DNA of 21,863 bases, from contig NZ_CAKTYH010000021.1 of assembly GCF_934632265.1 (NCBI RefSeq), forward strand, positions 1-21,863, given 5' to 3'. Below are positions 1 to 6,355 of this stretch, piece by piece. The notes below the pieces were generated by a model that was given only the letters and a program-made list of their open reading frames with translations, had not been told where the DNA came from and made no database searches. Both the position numbers and the translations under genes were made by a program. Source of the DNA: an uncultured Senegalimassilia sp. (lineage in GTDB: Bacteria > Actinomycetota > Coriobacteriia > Coriobacteriales > Eggerthellaceae). The first letter of the stretch is position 1. The number at the start of each line of letters is the position of its first letter.

Positions 1-1
1 G

Positions 2-739
2 GTCTGCCTTGTGGCGAACACCGGGCCCGATGCTCCCGACAAGGGGTTTGAGTCGGCGTTCGTGCAGGCCAGCGGCCAGTTGGGGTGTCGTGTGGCTATA
101 TCGGCGTCAACGCTGGTGGCCGATCCGTCCGGCGAGGGACGAAGCGTCATCGCTTCGTTGACCGACGGGCTTGCGTCCGATTCGGCGCTTGCGGGCGTGT
201 TGGGCGCTGCGGCGGGCGTTTGGTCGGGGGCGCTGAGCGCCTATGGCGACGGGCAGTCGGCTTTGGACGCGGCGGTTCGCGAAGGTTTAGGCGGTTTGCC
301 CCTGGTAAGCACCTCCGGATTGGGGGATTGGGCGGCCGATGCGCTTTCCGATGCGTTTCGCACCGTGGGGCTTCAGCCGGCGAACCTGGATGCGCTGCGT
401 CCGGCAACGGTGAACACGGCGCATGTCGCACAGGCGGGCGACGGGGCGTTTTGCGCCCGTTTGCTTGAGGTGAAGCGGCAGGCGGTCGAGCATCCGCTCA
501 TGTCCAACGACGTGTTCTCGTCGGTGGTGGGCGCCGTTCGCAGGGATGTGCTGCAGCGCTTGGATGCTTGGGGCGATTCCGTGGAAGTGGCGACCATCAG
601 CATAGGCGGCGCTCAGGTGCCCATAACGGTTGCGCTTCCCCCGGCAGCGAAGGGGCTCGCCTCGGATGCCATTGGGGCTGTGGCCGACAAGCTTTTGTCC
701 GTGTATGCGAGCGTGACGGGATTGCGGCAATGGGATTGA
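2..739 (+). CDS. Hypothetical protein at head of visible Tad operon, probably 5' partial
   Basis: The frame is open to the left edge of the window. The first usable start is GTG at 11, but the ten bases before it hold no purine-rich ribosome binding site, so the real start may lie outside the window. The visible part is about 242 residues, Ala/Gly/Ser-rich, with no clear membrane segment and no family I recognise. Its stop (737-739) overlaps the start of the TadE-like gene at 730 by 10 nt, so the two are probably co-translated and this is part of the pilus operon. Its location before several pseudopilins suggests a structural or secreted pilus accessory protein, but that is inference only. 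Confidence 0.6.
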   Translation, partial: VCLVANTGPDAPDKGFESAFVQASGQLGCRVAISASTLVADPSGEGRSVIASLTDGLASDSALAGVLGAAAGVWSGALSAYGDGQSALDAAVREGLGGLPLVSTSGLGDWAADALSDAFRTVGLQPANLDALRPATVNTAHVAQAGDGAFCARLLEVKRQAVEHPLMSNDVFSSVVGAVRRDVLQRLDAWGDSVEVATISIGGAQVPITVALPPAAKGLASDAIGAVADKLLSVYASVTGLRQWD

Positions 740-1182
740 TCATCGACCGGATAGGGGCCGTCGGCAGGTCGTCCGGGCAGATGACGGTGGAGTTCGTGGC
801 TGCGCTGCCCGTGCTGTTGGCGGTGGCGGCCATATCGGTCAATGCCTTGACGTTTTTCGGATGGTGCGCGGCGTTCGATGACGATTTTCGCGATTCGGTC
901 CGGGTGTTCGCCGCCTCACCGGCCTACGGGCAGGGCGTAGGCGACTCCTGCGCGCTCATCGAGCGGGCCCTTGATGAGCGGCTGGACGCGGAAAACGTCT
1001 CGGTCAGCGTTTCGGCACATGGCGTTTCGGCAGGCCATACGTCGTTTTCCGCAACGCTCGAGTATATGCCCACGTTGTTCGGCCTGGGGTTGAAGTCGGA
1101 GGTGATGGGAGTGGCGCTGCCGAAGTTGTCGCATACCGAGGAGCTGGTGGTGGATTGCTATAAGCCGGGGGTGCTGCTGTGA
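730..1182 (+). CDS. TadE-like pseudopilin (minor pilin) 1
   Basis: A 150-residue protein. Residues 17-40 carry the class III pilin signature: Gly, then QMTVEF, then a hydrophobic helix (AALPVLLAVAAISV). The Gly-X4-Glu pattern, with Glu21 at +5 after the presumed cleavage site, is what TadV-type peptidases recognise. The rest is a soluble domain expected outside the membrane. An upstream in-frame start exists, but ATG 730 is chosen because it places the basic leader directly before the pilin signature and couples to the preceding stop. It acts as a minor subunit or priming component in Tad pilus assembly. Of the pilin-like proteins in this locus, this is the only one that keeps the family's usual Glu+5. 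Confidence 0.75.
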   Translation: MGLIIDRIGAVGRSSGQMTVEFVAALPVLLAVAAISVNALTFFGWCAAFDDDFRDSVRVFAASPAYGQGVGDSCALIERALDERLDAENVSVSVSAHGVSAGHTSFSATLEYMPTLFGLGLKSEVMGVALPKLSHTEELVVDCYKPGVLL

Positions 1183-1742
1183 GCGGCTGCCGTAAGCGTG
1201 CGATGCGCGCCGCCGATCGGGCGGCATGGCGATCGTCGCGCACGGAGCGCGGTTGCCGCGTACGGGCTCGATCTGCGCGTGCGGCGCTCATCGTGGCTGC
1301 AGGGTTTGCTTTTCTTGCCGGTGCCGGAGGCGTGCAAGCCCAGGCGGCGCGGAGCATGGCGTCCGAAGCCGCTTCGTATGCCGGATTCGGCGCGGTCATG
1401 GGGGCGGTCGGCGATGGCTTTTCCTGTTCGCCTTCGGATGTTCCCGAGGCGTTCGCGGACGAGTTGCTGCCGGTGGCGGGTAGGCGCGGGCTGCGCTGCG
1501 ATGCCCGCTCGCACCTGGTGGGATTCGAGCACGAGGGCAGCGCCTCCGATGCGCTGCGGGAAGCGCGGGATGCGCTCGAGCGCGGCGGATGGAGCATAAC
1601 GGCCGCTGAGCAGGGATTATGTGCGACGTTTTCGAAAGACCGCGGCGTCTGCCGTTGGGCGTTCGTGCAGTGCGTGCAGACGGCGCAGGGATCGAGCGTG
1701 GTGGTGCAGTGGTCCGAATGCGGGAAGGAGGGGCTTTCGTGA
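1179..1742 (+). CDS. Secreted hypothetical protein of the Tad operon
   Basis: A 187-residue protein starting at GTG 1179, overlapping the previous stop by 4 nt (GTGA). A very basic leader (about 34 residues with many Arg) is followed by a hydrophobic stretch (ALIVAAGFAFLAGAGGVQA) resembling a Sec signal peptide or membrane anchor. The exported part has Cys residues (in SCSPSD, LRCDARS, GLCATF, GVCRWAFVQC) that could form disulphides. No family recognised. Sitting between a TadE-like gene and a DUF192 gene in a coupled operon, it is likely an envelope protein associated with the pilus. Function unknown. Confidence 0.6.
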   Translation: MSGCRKRAMRAADRAAWRSSRTERGCRVRARSARAALIVAAGFAFLAGAGGVQAQAARSMASEAASYAGFGAVMGAVGDGFSCSPSDVPEAFADELLPVAGRRGLRCDARSHLVGFEHEGSASDALREARDALERGGWSITAAEQGLCATFSKDRGVCRWAFVQCVQTAQGSSVVVQWSECGKEGLS

Positions 1743-2065
1743 AGGGAAAGGATGCATCGATCCGGTTGGCCGTCGGGTTCGGAGCCCGTGTGCGCGGCTT
1801 GCTGGGAGCGAAGCGGTCGAAGGGCGTCGTCATGCTGGCGCCGTGCAACGACGTCCACACGTTCGGCATGGCCGAGCTGATCGACATCGCGTTTTTAGAC
1901 GAGCGAGGGCAGGTGCTGGAGTCGTATCGGGCCGTGGGGCCGCGCAGGCGCATCAGGTGCCGCAAAGCGGTTGCCGTTTTGGAGCGGTTCTCCGTGAACG
2001 ACCCGCCATGGTTTTCGGCGGGGGAGCATGTGGAGATGACGAGAAAGGATGGTGCGGGGAAATGA
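1739..2065 (+). CDS. DUF192 family protein
   Basis: A 108-residue protein read from GTG 1739, which overlaps the preceding stop (1740-1742) as GTGA. A longer in-frame reading from 1619 would lie inside the secreted-protein gene and is rejected. The core RVRGLLG...VVMLAPCNDVHTFGM...IDIAFLDERGQVLE matches the DUF192 pattern (a short beta-rich domain with a conserved hydrophobic IDIAF-like strand). The biochemical function of DUF192 is not established. Here it is cytoplasmic by prediction, since no signal peptide is visible, whereas many DUF192 proteins are exported. The gene is coupled to the zinc-ribbon gene downstream (ATGA at 2062). Confidence 0.75.
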   Translation: MKGKDASIRLAVGFGARVRGLLGAKRSKGVVMLAPCNDVHTFGMAELIDIAFLDERGQVLESYRAVGPRRRIRCRKAVAVLERFSVNDPPWFSAGEHVEMTRKDGAGK

Positions 2066-2673
2066 GGGTGTGCCCGGTTTGCCACGCGAGGGCGTTCGAC
2101 GACGCCGAGATCTGCTACGGCTGTATGTATAGGTTCGGCGGCAAGGAGACGGCGGCTCCGCCGATGCCGGGCGATGCGCGCAAGGCAGGGGGTGCCGGGT
2201 CGCTGCCCCAAGAGCCGCAGGCTCGTGCCCGGGCGTCTGCTTCCGGCGTGAATGCGGCTTCTTGGGCCGATGCGCGCCAGGCAAGCCTGACGAAGGGGCG
2301 TTCGATGGAGCAGTCGCAGCAGCTGCTCGACGGCGATGCTTCCGGTGCTGAGCGGTGCTTGGACGAAGGGTGTCCCGAGGGCGTTCCCGTTGTCGCCAAG
2401 AACGTGAGCGTTTCCGCCGGCGGAGCGGACATCGTGGTGCGCATCGAGCTGGTAGGCGCCGTGGAAGCGGATGCGGCGGGCGAGGATGACGCTGCGCGGC
2501 AGGCGGCTCAGGCGGCAGCTTGCCAGCTGCTGCGCAGAGGCAGGCCGATACGGGGATCGGTTGGCGCCCGCCCGGCCGATGTGCAGCGAGGAGCATCGGC
2601 CGGGCAAGGGGCTGAGCAGGCAAGGTCTTCCTATCCGCGTCACGCTGCCGAAGTGCGGGCGGTAAGCGCATGA
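2062..2673 (+). CDS. Zinc-ribbon protein of the Tad operon
   Basis: A 203-residue protein beginning at ATG 2062 (ATGA overlap with the DUF192 stop). The N-terminus reads MRVCPVCHARAFDDAEICYG then CMYRFGG: a CxxC-x10-CxxC zinc-ribbon motif (zinc_ribbon_2 / double-zinc-ribbon style). Residues about 30-110 are Ala/Gly/Pro/Gln-rich and probably disordered. A short beta-like stretch (VPVVAKNVSVSAGGADIVVRIEL) follows, then a basic, low-complexity tail. No membrane segment. Such zinc ribbons often act as protein-interaction modules. A regulatory or scaffold role for pilus assembly is a guess. Its stop overlaps the peptidase start (ATGA at 2670). Confidence 0.65.
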   Translation: MRVCPVCHARAFDDAEICYGCMYRFGGKETAAPPMPGDARKAGGAGSLPQEPQARARASASGVNAASWADARQASLTKGRSMEQSQQLLDGDASGAERCLDEGCPEGVPVVAKNVSVSAGGADIVVRIELVGAVEADAAGEDDAARQAAQAAACQLLRRGRPIRGSVGARPADVQRGASAGQGAEQARSSYPRHAAEVRAVSA

Positions 2674-3560
2674 CGGGGTACGCGCTGGTCGTGCTGGCCT
2701 TATGCGCCCTCATCGGGGCCACGGTAGGCGCGTTTGCGGTGCCCCGAATCGCCGACATGCTGCTGAGCAGGGCATATTGGCGCTCTTATAGTTGGTGGTA
2801 TCGCTGTCTGGATGATTTTTCGCGCTATCGCGAAGCATGCCCGGGCCGGCTTCCCCGCCAAGGCGAGAAGGGGTCGGCCGGCGCCGTGGGCATCTGGCTC
2901 GAGGATTGCCGCTCCCAGGCTTTGAAGGGAGCGCTCACGCATGAACGCGCCGAAGCGCTTCGGGAGGCGGGCATCGATGTTGGCAAGGGCGCCTCGTCGC
3001 GAAGCGAGGTCGAGCAGCGGCGGCGCTGCTCGTTCTCCCCGCGGGTATGGCAGCGAGCGGTGCTTGCCGCCGCCATGGCGCTATGGTTCGCGGCGCAGCC
3101 GCTGTTCGGCGTTCCGTGGCACCAAGGCGCCTTGCTTTGCGTGTGCGGTGCGGTCATGGCAGCGGGCGTGGCGTGCGATCTGCGCGCGAGGATGATCCCG
3201 CTGGAGAGCTGTGCGGCGTTGCTGGTCGCAGGAGGCGCTTACCAGCTGCTTCGTCATGGGCCCGCTGGCATCGCGGAGGGGGCCGTTGCCGCAGCGGCGG
3301 TTCTGGCGGTGTGCTGGGTGGCGAACCGCATCGCGCGAAACAGCGGAGGATCGGTGGGCTTCGGCGACATCCGCTGCATGACGGCGCTCGCTTTCGCATG
3401 CGGCCCTGCAACGCTTTTGGGCGCGGCGGCTTGCTATGCGTCGGCCTGCGCGTTTTCCCTTGCAGGGATGTTGGCGCATCGGCTTGGACGTCGTGACGGC
3501 ATCCCCATGGCGCCGTTTTTGTCCATATGGCTGGCGGTGGGGACGACGGTGCTCGGATGA
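2670..3560 (+). CDS. Prepilin peptidase, TadV/CpaA type (A24 aspartic protease)
   Basis: A 296-residue membrane protein. It has an N-terminal hydrophobic helix (residues 4-25), a cytoplasmic-looking basic/acidic loop (about 30-125), then five or six membrane segments. The catalytic pair is visible: Asp170 in CDLRARMIP and Asp233 in the GFGD motif, matching the two-Asp type IV prepilin peptidase signature. It should cleave the leader peptides of the Flp-like pilin and TadE-like pseudopilins encoded next to it, at the membrane's inner face. The family core is about 150-170 residues. The extra N-terminal helix and roughly 100-residue loop are an unusual extension without the Cys-pair methylase motif of PilD. 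Translationally coupled to the preceding gene. Confidence 0.85.
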   Translation: MTGYALVVLALCALIGATVGAFAVPRIADMLLSRAYWRSYSWWYRCLDDFSRYREACPGRLPRQGEKGSAGAVGIWLEDCRSQALKGALTHERAEALREAGIDVGKGASSRSEVEQRRRCSFSPRVWQRAVLAAAMALWFAAQPLFGVPWHQGALLCVCGAVMAAGVACDLRARMIPLESCAALLVAGGAYQLLRHGPAGIAEGAVAAAAVLAVCWVANRIARNSGGSVGFGDIRCMTALAFACGPATLLGAAACYASACAFSLAGMLAHRLGRRDGIPMAPFLSIWLAVGTTVLG

Positions 3561-3573
3561 GGATGGGGTCTGG

Positions 3574-3622
3574 AAAGGAGGTGGTGCCTTTGGGCTGGTT
3601 CGGCGTCGGTTCGATTCGATGA
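3574..3622 (+). promoter_or_regulatory. Very strong Shine-Dalgarno with possible 10-codon leader peptide
   Basis: AAAGGAGGTG at 3574-3583 is a near-perfect anti-16S match, yet no recognised gene starts here. Eight bases after GGAGG, a TTG at 3590 opens a 10-codon frame (MGWFGVGSIR, stop 3620-3622). It lies 34 nt before the pilin start. It could be a leader peptide, a ribosome standby site that boosts pilin translation, or a relic. Only the motif itself is certain. Confidence 0.3.
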
Positions 3623-3655
3623 CAAGGAAAAGGCAGCGAATGGGAAGGTTTGGAT

Positions 3656-3904
3656 ATGGGTATGGAGATGAACGGCGTTGCAGTGAAGGGCTTTGCGGAC
3701 AAGGCTCGCGCCCTGGCGTATCGCGGCGAGGAGGATGGCGGGTCGGAGATCGTGCAGGTGGTCATCGCCTTGGGTTTCGCCGTGGGCCTGGGAGCGGCGC
3801 TCATGATCTTGCAGACGCAGGTCAACACGGCGATCACGTCTGCCGGCAACTCGGTCACGAACATGTTCAAGAGCGTGACGAGCGGCGCGGTGGGAAGCAG
3901 GTAG
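3656..3904 (+). CDS. Flp-like major pilin subunit
   Basis: An 82-residue protein from ATG 3656. This start is chosen because GGAAGG at 3643-3648 sits 7 nt upstream. TTG 3650 is too close to that site, and ATG 3662 and 3668 are alternatives. A leader ending in Gly-Gly precedes SEIVQVVIALGFAVGLGAAL, a single long hydrophobic helix, followed by a short polar tail (ending VTSGAVGSR). Length, single helix and position straight after the prepilin peptidase fit the Flp/Fap pilin family, the polymerised subunit of Tad pili. Oddity: position +5 after the presumed Gly/Ser cleavage site is Gln rather than the usual Glu. Confidence 0.75.
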   Translation: MGMEMNGVAVKGFADKARALAYRGEEDGGSEIVQVVIALGFAVGLGAALMILQTQVNTAITSAGNSVTNMFKSVTSGAVGSR

Positions 3905-3966
3905 CCGCGCTTGCGCGCCCGGCCGGCAGCTGGGCGCGGGTCGATGGGGCGAGCGCCGTCACGTTC

Positions 3967-4452
3967 GTGATGGCGCTGCCCTTGCTGATGGGCCTGCTGT
4001 GCGCTGCCGTGGACATCGGAAGGGCGGCGTATCTGGGCATGGAGGCCGATGTCGCGGCGCAAGCCGCTTGCCGCTATGCGGCTCAACGCATAGCCCAGGG
4101 GGATAAGGCCCCGGACGGGGCGTCTGCCTTGTCGGCGGCGCTGGAGCAGGCTCCCGGGCTTGCCGCCGAAGGCGTTTCCTGTTCGGTCGAAACCGATTGC
4201 TCGCCTGTGCAGGCGAAAAGGGTCGGGCGCAAGACGTTCGACCCGCAAGCCGATCGATTCGAAGAGCAGGTCGTCGAGTTCGCTTATCGGCAGGTCAGCG
4301 CCGAGGTGCGCGTGAGCGCCCGATGCTTGACGCCCGTCGGCGAGGCTATGCTTTCCGCAGCGGGCGCGATCGATGGGCTGCAGCTGTCGTCGGCGGCGAG
4401 CAGGACGGTTTCGGTGGATGCGGATGCGGGGGTGCGGCATGGTCTTCGATGA
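3967..4452 (+). CDS. TadE-like pseudopilin 2, start codon unresolved
   Basis: The frame encodes DGASAVTFVMALPLLMGLLCAA (split as DG / ASAVTFVMALPLL / MGLLCAA), a TadE-type helix, followed by about 140 residues of soluble domain with two Cys (SCSVETDCS). The only canonical starts near the helix are GTG 3967 and ATG 3970, and both fall inside the signature, removing the leader and cleavage Gly. Upstream the frame stays open through the pilin gene, but between the pilin stop and the helix it has no ATG, GTG or TTG (GTA at 3901 is the nearest). The true N-terminus probably begins around 3901-3943 through a rare start, or the sequence contains a frameshift. Function: minor pilin of the Tad system. 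The listed start is a minimum. Confidence 0.6.
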   Translation: MMALPLLMGLLCAAVDIGRAAYLGMEADVAAQAACRYAAQRIAQGDKAPDGASALSAALEQAPGLAAEGVSCSVETDCSPVQAKRVGRKTFDPQADRFEEQVVEFAYRQVSAEVRVSARCLTPVGEAMLSAAGAIDGLQLSSAASRTVSVDADAGVRHGLR

Positions 4453-4897
4453 ACGGGGCAGCGAGAGCGTGCAGTTCTCCTTCGCCGCGGTGCTGCTCAT
4501 CATTGTGGCGTTCGGCATCATGCAGGCGGTCATGATGAACGCGGCGGCCATCATGCTGTCCTCCGAGCTCACCCAGGCGTGCATGCGCATCGACGTGTCG
4601 GGTTTGAGGGCGGCTTCGGACAGGGAATCGTTTGTAGCGGGCCAGATCCTCGACGAGTTCTCGCAGCTGCGCCGAAGCGATTTGTCGGTATCGGGGGTGA
4701 AGGTGGAATCGACGGCGCGCGAGGATGCTCTTCCTGCAGGCGGCGTTTCAAGCCGCACCGCCAGCACCCTCGTCTCCTACGACGTGTCCTACAAGGCGCC
4801 GATCTCGCTGGCGGGGTTTCGCGAAGGCGGAAGGCTGTCGCGTCATGTCACGTGTGCGGTGGTCGATGAGCGGGTGACGGAGGTGAGCCTTGCATGA
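4439..4897 (+). CDS. TadE-like pseudopilin 3
   Basis: A 152-residue protein starting at ATG 4439, overlapping the end of pseudopilin 2 by 14 nt. The short leader MVFDERG precedes SESVQFSFAAVLLIIVAFGI, a class III pilin-like helix starting right after Gly7, and the rest is a soluble domain. Gln12 occupies the +5 place where Glu is typical, as in the major pilin. A longer in-frame reading from 4373 would sit inside pseudopilin 2 and lacks a better ribosome site. Stop overlaps the next gene as ATGA. It is expected to be processed by the TadV peptidase and inserted with the other pseudopilins as a tip or initiation complex. Confidence 0.72.
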   Translation: MVFDERGSESVQFSFAAVLLIIVAFGIMQAVMMNAAAIMLSSELTQACMRIDVSGLRAASDRESFVAGQILDEFSQLRRSDLSVSGVKVESTAREDALPAGGVSSRTASTLVSYDVSYKAPISLAGFREGGRLSRHVTCAVVDERVTEVSLA

Positions 4898-5481
4898 GCC
4901 GATATCGAGGGGAGAGGGGCAACGTTGCCCCGCTTGCCGTGGCGTTGTGCCTGGTATTGGTGATGACGCTGGGCTTTTTGGCGGATTGCGCCCTGCTCTA
5001 CGGTGCAAAGGCCCGTCAGGAACAGGCTTTGGATGCCGCAAGGTCGGCCTGCATGGACGCCAGCCAAGCCGCCGCCGCGAAATACGGCGATGATGCAGGA
5101 GCGATCCTTGCCGATCTGATCGTGGAGCAGGTCAGGGCGCAAGGGGTGGAAGGGGCGGTTAGCGTGTGGTTCTACGAGGCGCCCGCTCGGGCGGTCGCCA
5201 AAAGCGAGCGGCTTTGGGTGGTCGGCATGCAAGTGGAGGAGGCGAAAGCCCTTCCGTTTGCCGTAAGCTCCGCCCCCGATGCGAAGGTGGCTTCGAGTCG
5301 GGTGTTCAGCGCGCGCCCGTATGCGGCGCAGCAAGTTTGGCGGCCTGATGTCCGCATATGCGGCGTGCATCGTTTCGGCGATGGCTGCGGCGCAGGTCAA
5401 GGGCGGTTCTCGGCGATAAGCGCGCTTGAGGGATTCCCTCGGGAGATAGCCGAGGAGGCTCAGGCGCGTTTAGGTGGATAG
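4894..5481 (+). CDS. TadG-like pilus assembly protein
   Basis: A 195-residue protein from ATG 4894. The N-terminus (ERGNVAPLAVALCLVLVMT, then LGFLADCALLYGAKARQEQALDAA) matches the putative Flp pilus-assembly TadE/G-like N-terminal domain: a helix anchored after ERG-N, a conserved Asp near its end (LADCALL), and a basic amphipathic helix with A-rich repeats. The remainder is exported or extracytoplasmic. It lacks the long von Willebrand-type domain of proteobacterial TadG, so it is a short version. It is the fourth pilin-like product in the cluster and overlaps the preceding gene by 4 nt. Confidence 0.7.
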   Translation: MSRYRGERGNVAPLAVALCLVLVMTLGFLADCALLYGAKARQEQALDAARSACMDASQAAAAKYGDDAGAILADLIVEQVRAQGVEGAVSVWFYEAPARAVAKSERLWVVGMQVEEAKALPFAVSSAPDAKVASSRVFSARPYAAQQVWRPDVRICGVHRFGDGCGAGQGRFSAISALEGFPREIAEEAQARLGG

Positions 5482-5497
5482 CGAAAGGGGGACGACC

Positions 5498-6355
5498 ATG
5501 TCGGTCGGAAGGAACACGGGGCGCGCCTCGCGGCAGACGCTGTCGGGGCGGTTGCGCTCCGGCGGGCGTCCGGGGGCGGCGTATGGAAGGGCGGCCGGGC
5601 AGTCGGACGAGGGTGAGCAGCGCCCGATCGACGACGCCGTCCGCTCGATGGATTCCGCAGCTGCGCGTTTCAAGCAGATGTCGGCGGTGACCGCGGCGGC
5701 GGTGGCCGTTGCGGTCGTGGCGGTGGGGTACGGGTTATGGCAGGCAGGGGTATCCCATGCGGCGGTCGATCAAGCGACGAAGGGCGCTCGCAGCGTGGTC
5801 GTCACCACGCGCGACGTCGCCGCCGGCGATCCGTTCGGCGCGGATGCGGTGCAGCTTGTGGAGGTCCCCCAGGCCTTCCGTCAAGATGATGCGCTCGGTG
5901 CCGACGCCCTTGACGGCGCGGGCGGCGTGGCAGGCGCCAGGGCATTGGTGTCCGTTCCCGCGAACACGCAGCTATCGCCCCAGATGATCGCCGGCAGCGC
6001 GGCGGATGGCAGGTTGGCTGCGCAGCTTGCCGCGGGTATGGAGGCGGTGTCCCTGTCGGTCAACGACGAGACGGGCGTGGCCGGGCAGGTTCAGCCGTTC
6101 GACGAGGTTCGCGTGGTGTGCGTCACCGAGGCCGCAGGCGGCGCGGTCAGCTTGGACGAGCTTTGCGCTTCGGCGCGGGTGATGTCGGTGGGAGGCGACG
6201 GTGCCGGCGAGGGTGCAGCGTACAGCGCCATCACGTTGGAGTTGACGCCGGAGCAGGCGGACGCCGTCCGTCGCGCGCAGGCGTCGGGCACCATCAGCGT
6301 CCAGCTCGTCGCGGGCGGCATGTTGTCGGGAGGTATGGTCGAGCATGATGGATAG
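5498..6355 (+). CDS. cpaB: Flp pilus assembly protein RcpC/CpaB (SAF domain)
   Basis: A 285-residue protein. ATG 5498 is preferred over GTG 5474 because AAAGGGGG at 5484-5491 sits 6 nt upstream. About 60 residues of basic, Gly-rich cytoplasmic tail are followed by one membrane helix (about 63-81). After it comes an extracytoplasmic SAF-like domain (SVVVTTRDVAAGDPFGADAV...VEVP...VSVPANTQL) and the RcpC-type region with GMEAVSLSVNDETGVAGQVQ and a PFDEVRVVCV strand. CpaB-type proteins are thought to link the inner-membrane platform to the wall or outer parts of the Tad machine. With no secretin in sight it may contact peptidoglycan. The basic N-terminal tail is longer than in typical members. 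Confidence 0.8.
   Translation: MSVGRNTGRASRQTLSGRLRSGGRPGAAYGRAAGQSDEGEQRPIDDAVRSMDSAAARFKQMSAVTAAAVAVAVVAVGYGLWQAGVSHAAVDQATKGARSVVVTTRDVAAGDPFGADAVQLVEVPQAFRQDDALGADALDGAGGVAGARALVSVPANTQLSPQMIAGSAADGRLAAQLAAGMEAVSLSVNDETGVAGQVQPFDEVRVVCVTEAAGGAVSLDELCASARVMSVGGDGAGEGAAYSAITLELTPEQADAVRRAQASGTISVQLVAGGMLSGGMVEHDG

Noticed and set aside
3619..3966. N-terminal extension of pseudopilin 2 through the whole pilin gene (ATG 3619 or 3640)
   Set aside because: The frame is open, but the extension is Arg/Gly-rich and would bury the pilin cleavage signature far inside the protein. The pilin frame is clearly the coding one there.
3154..4767. 537-codon - strand frame across the pilin region
   Set aside because: Covers several + strand pilin genes with clear signatures. 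Product is low complexity.
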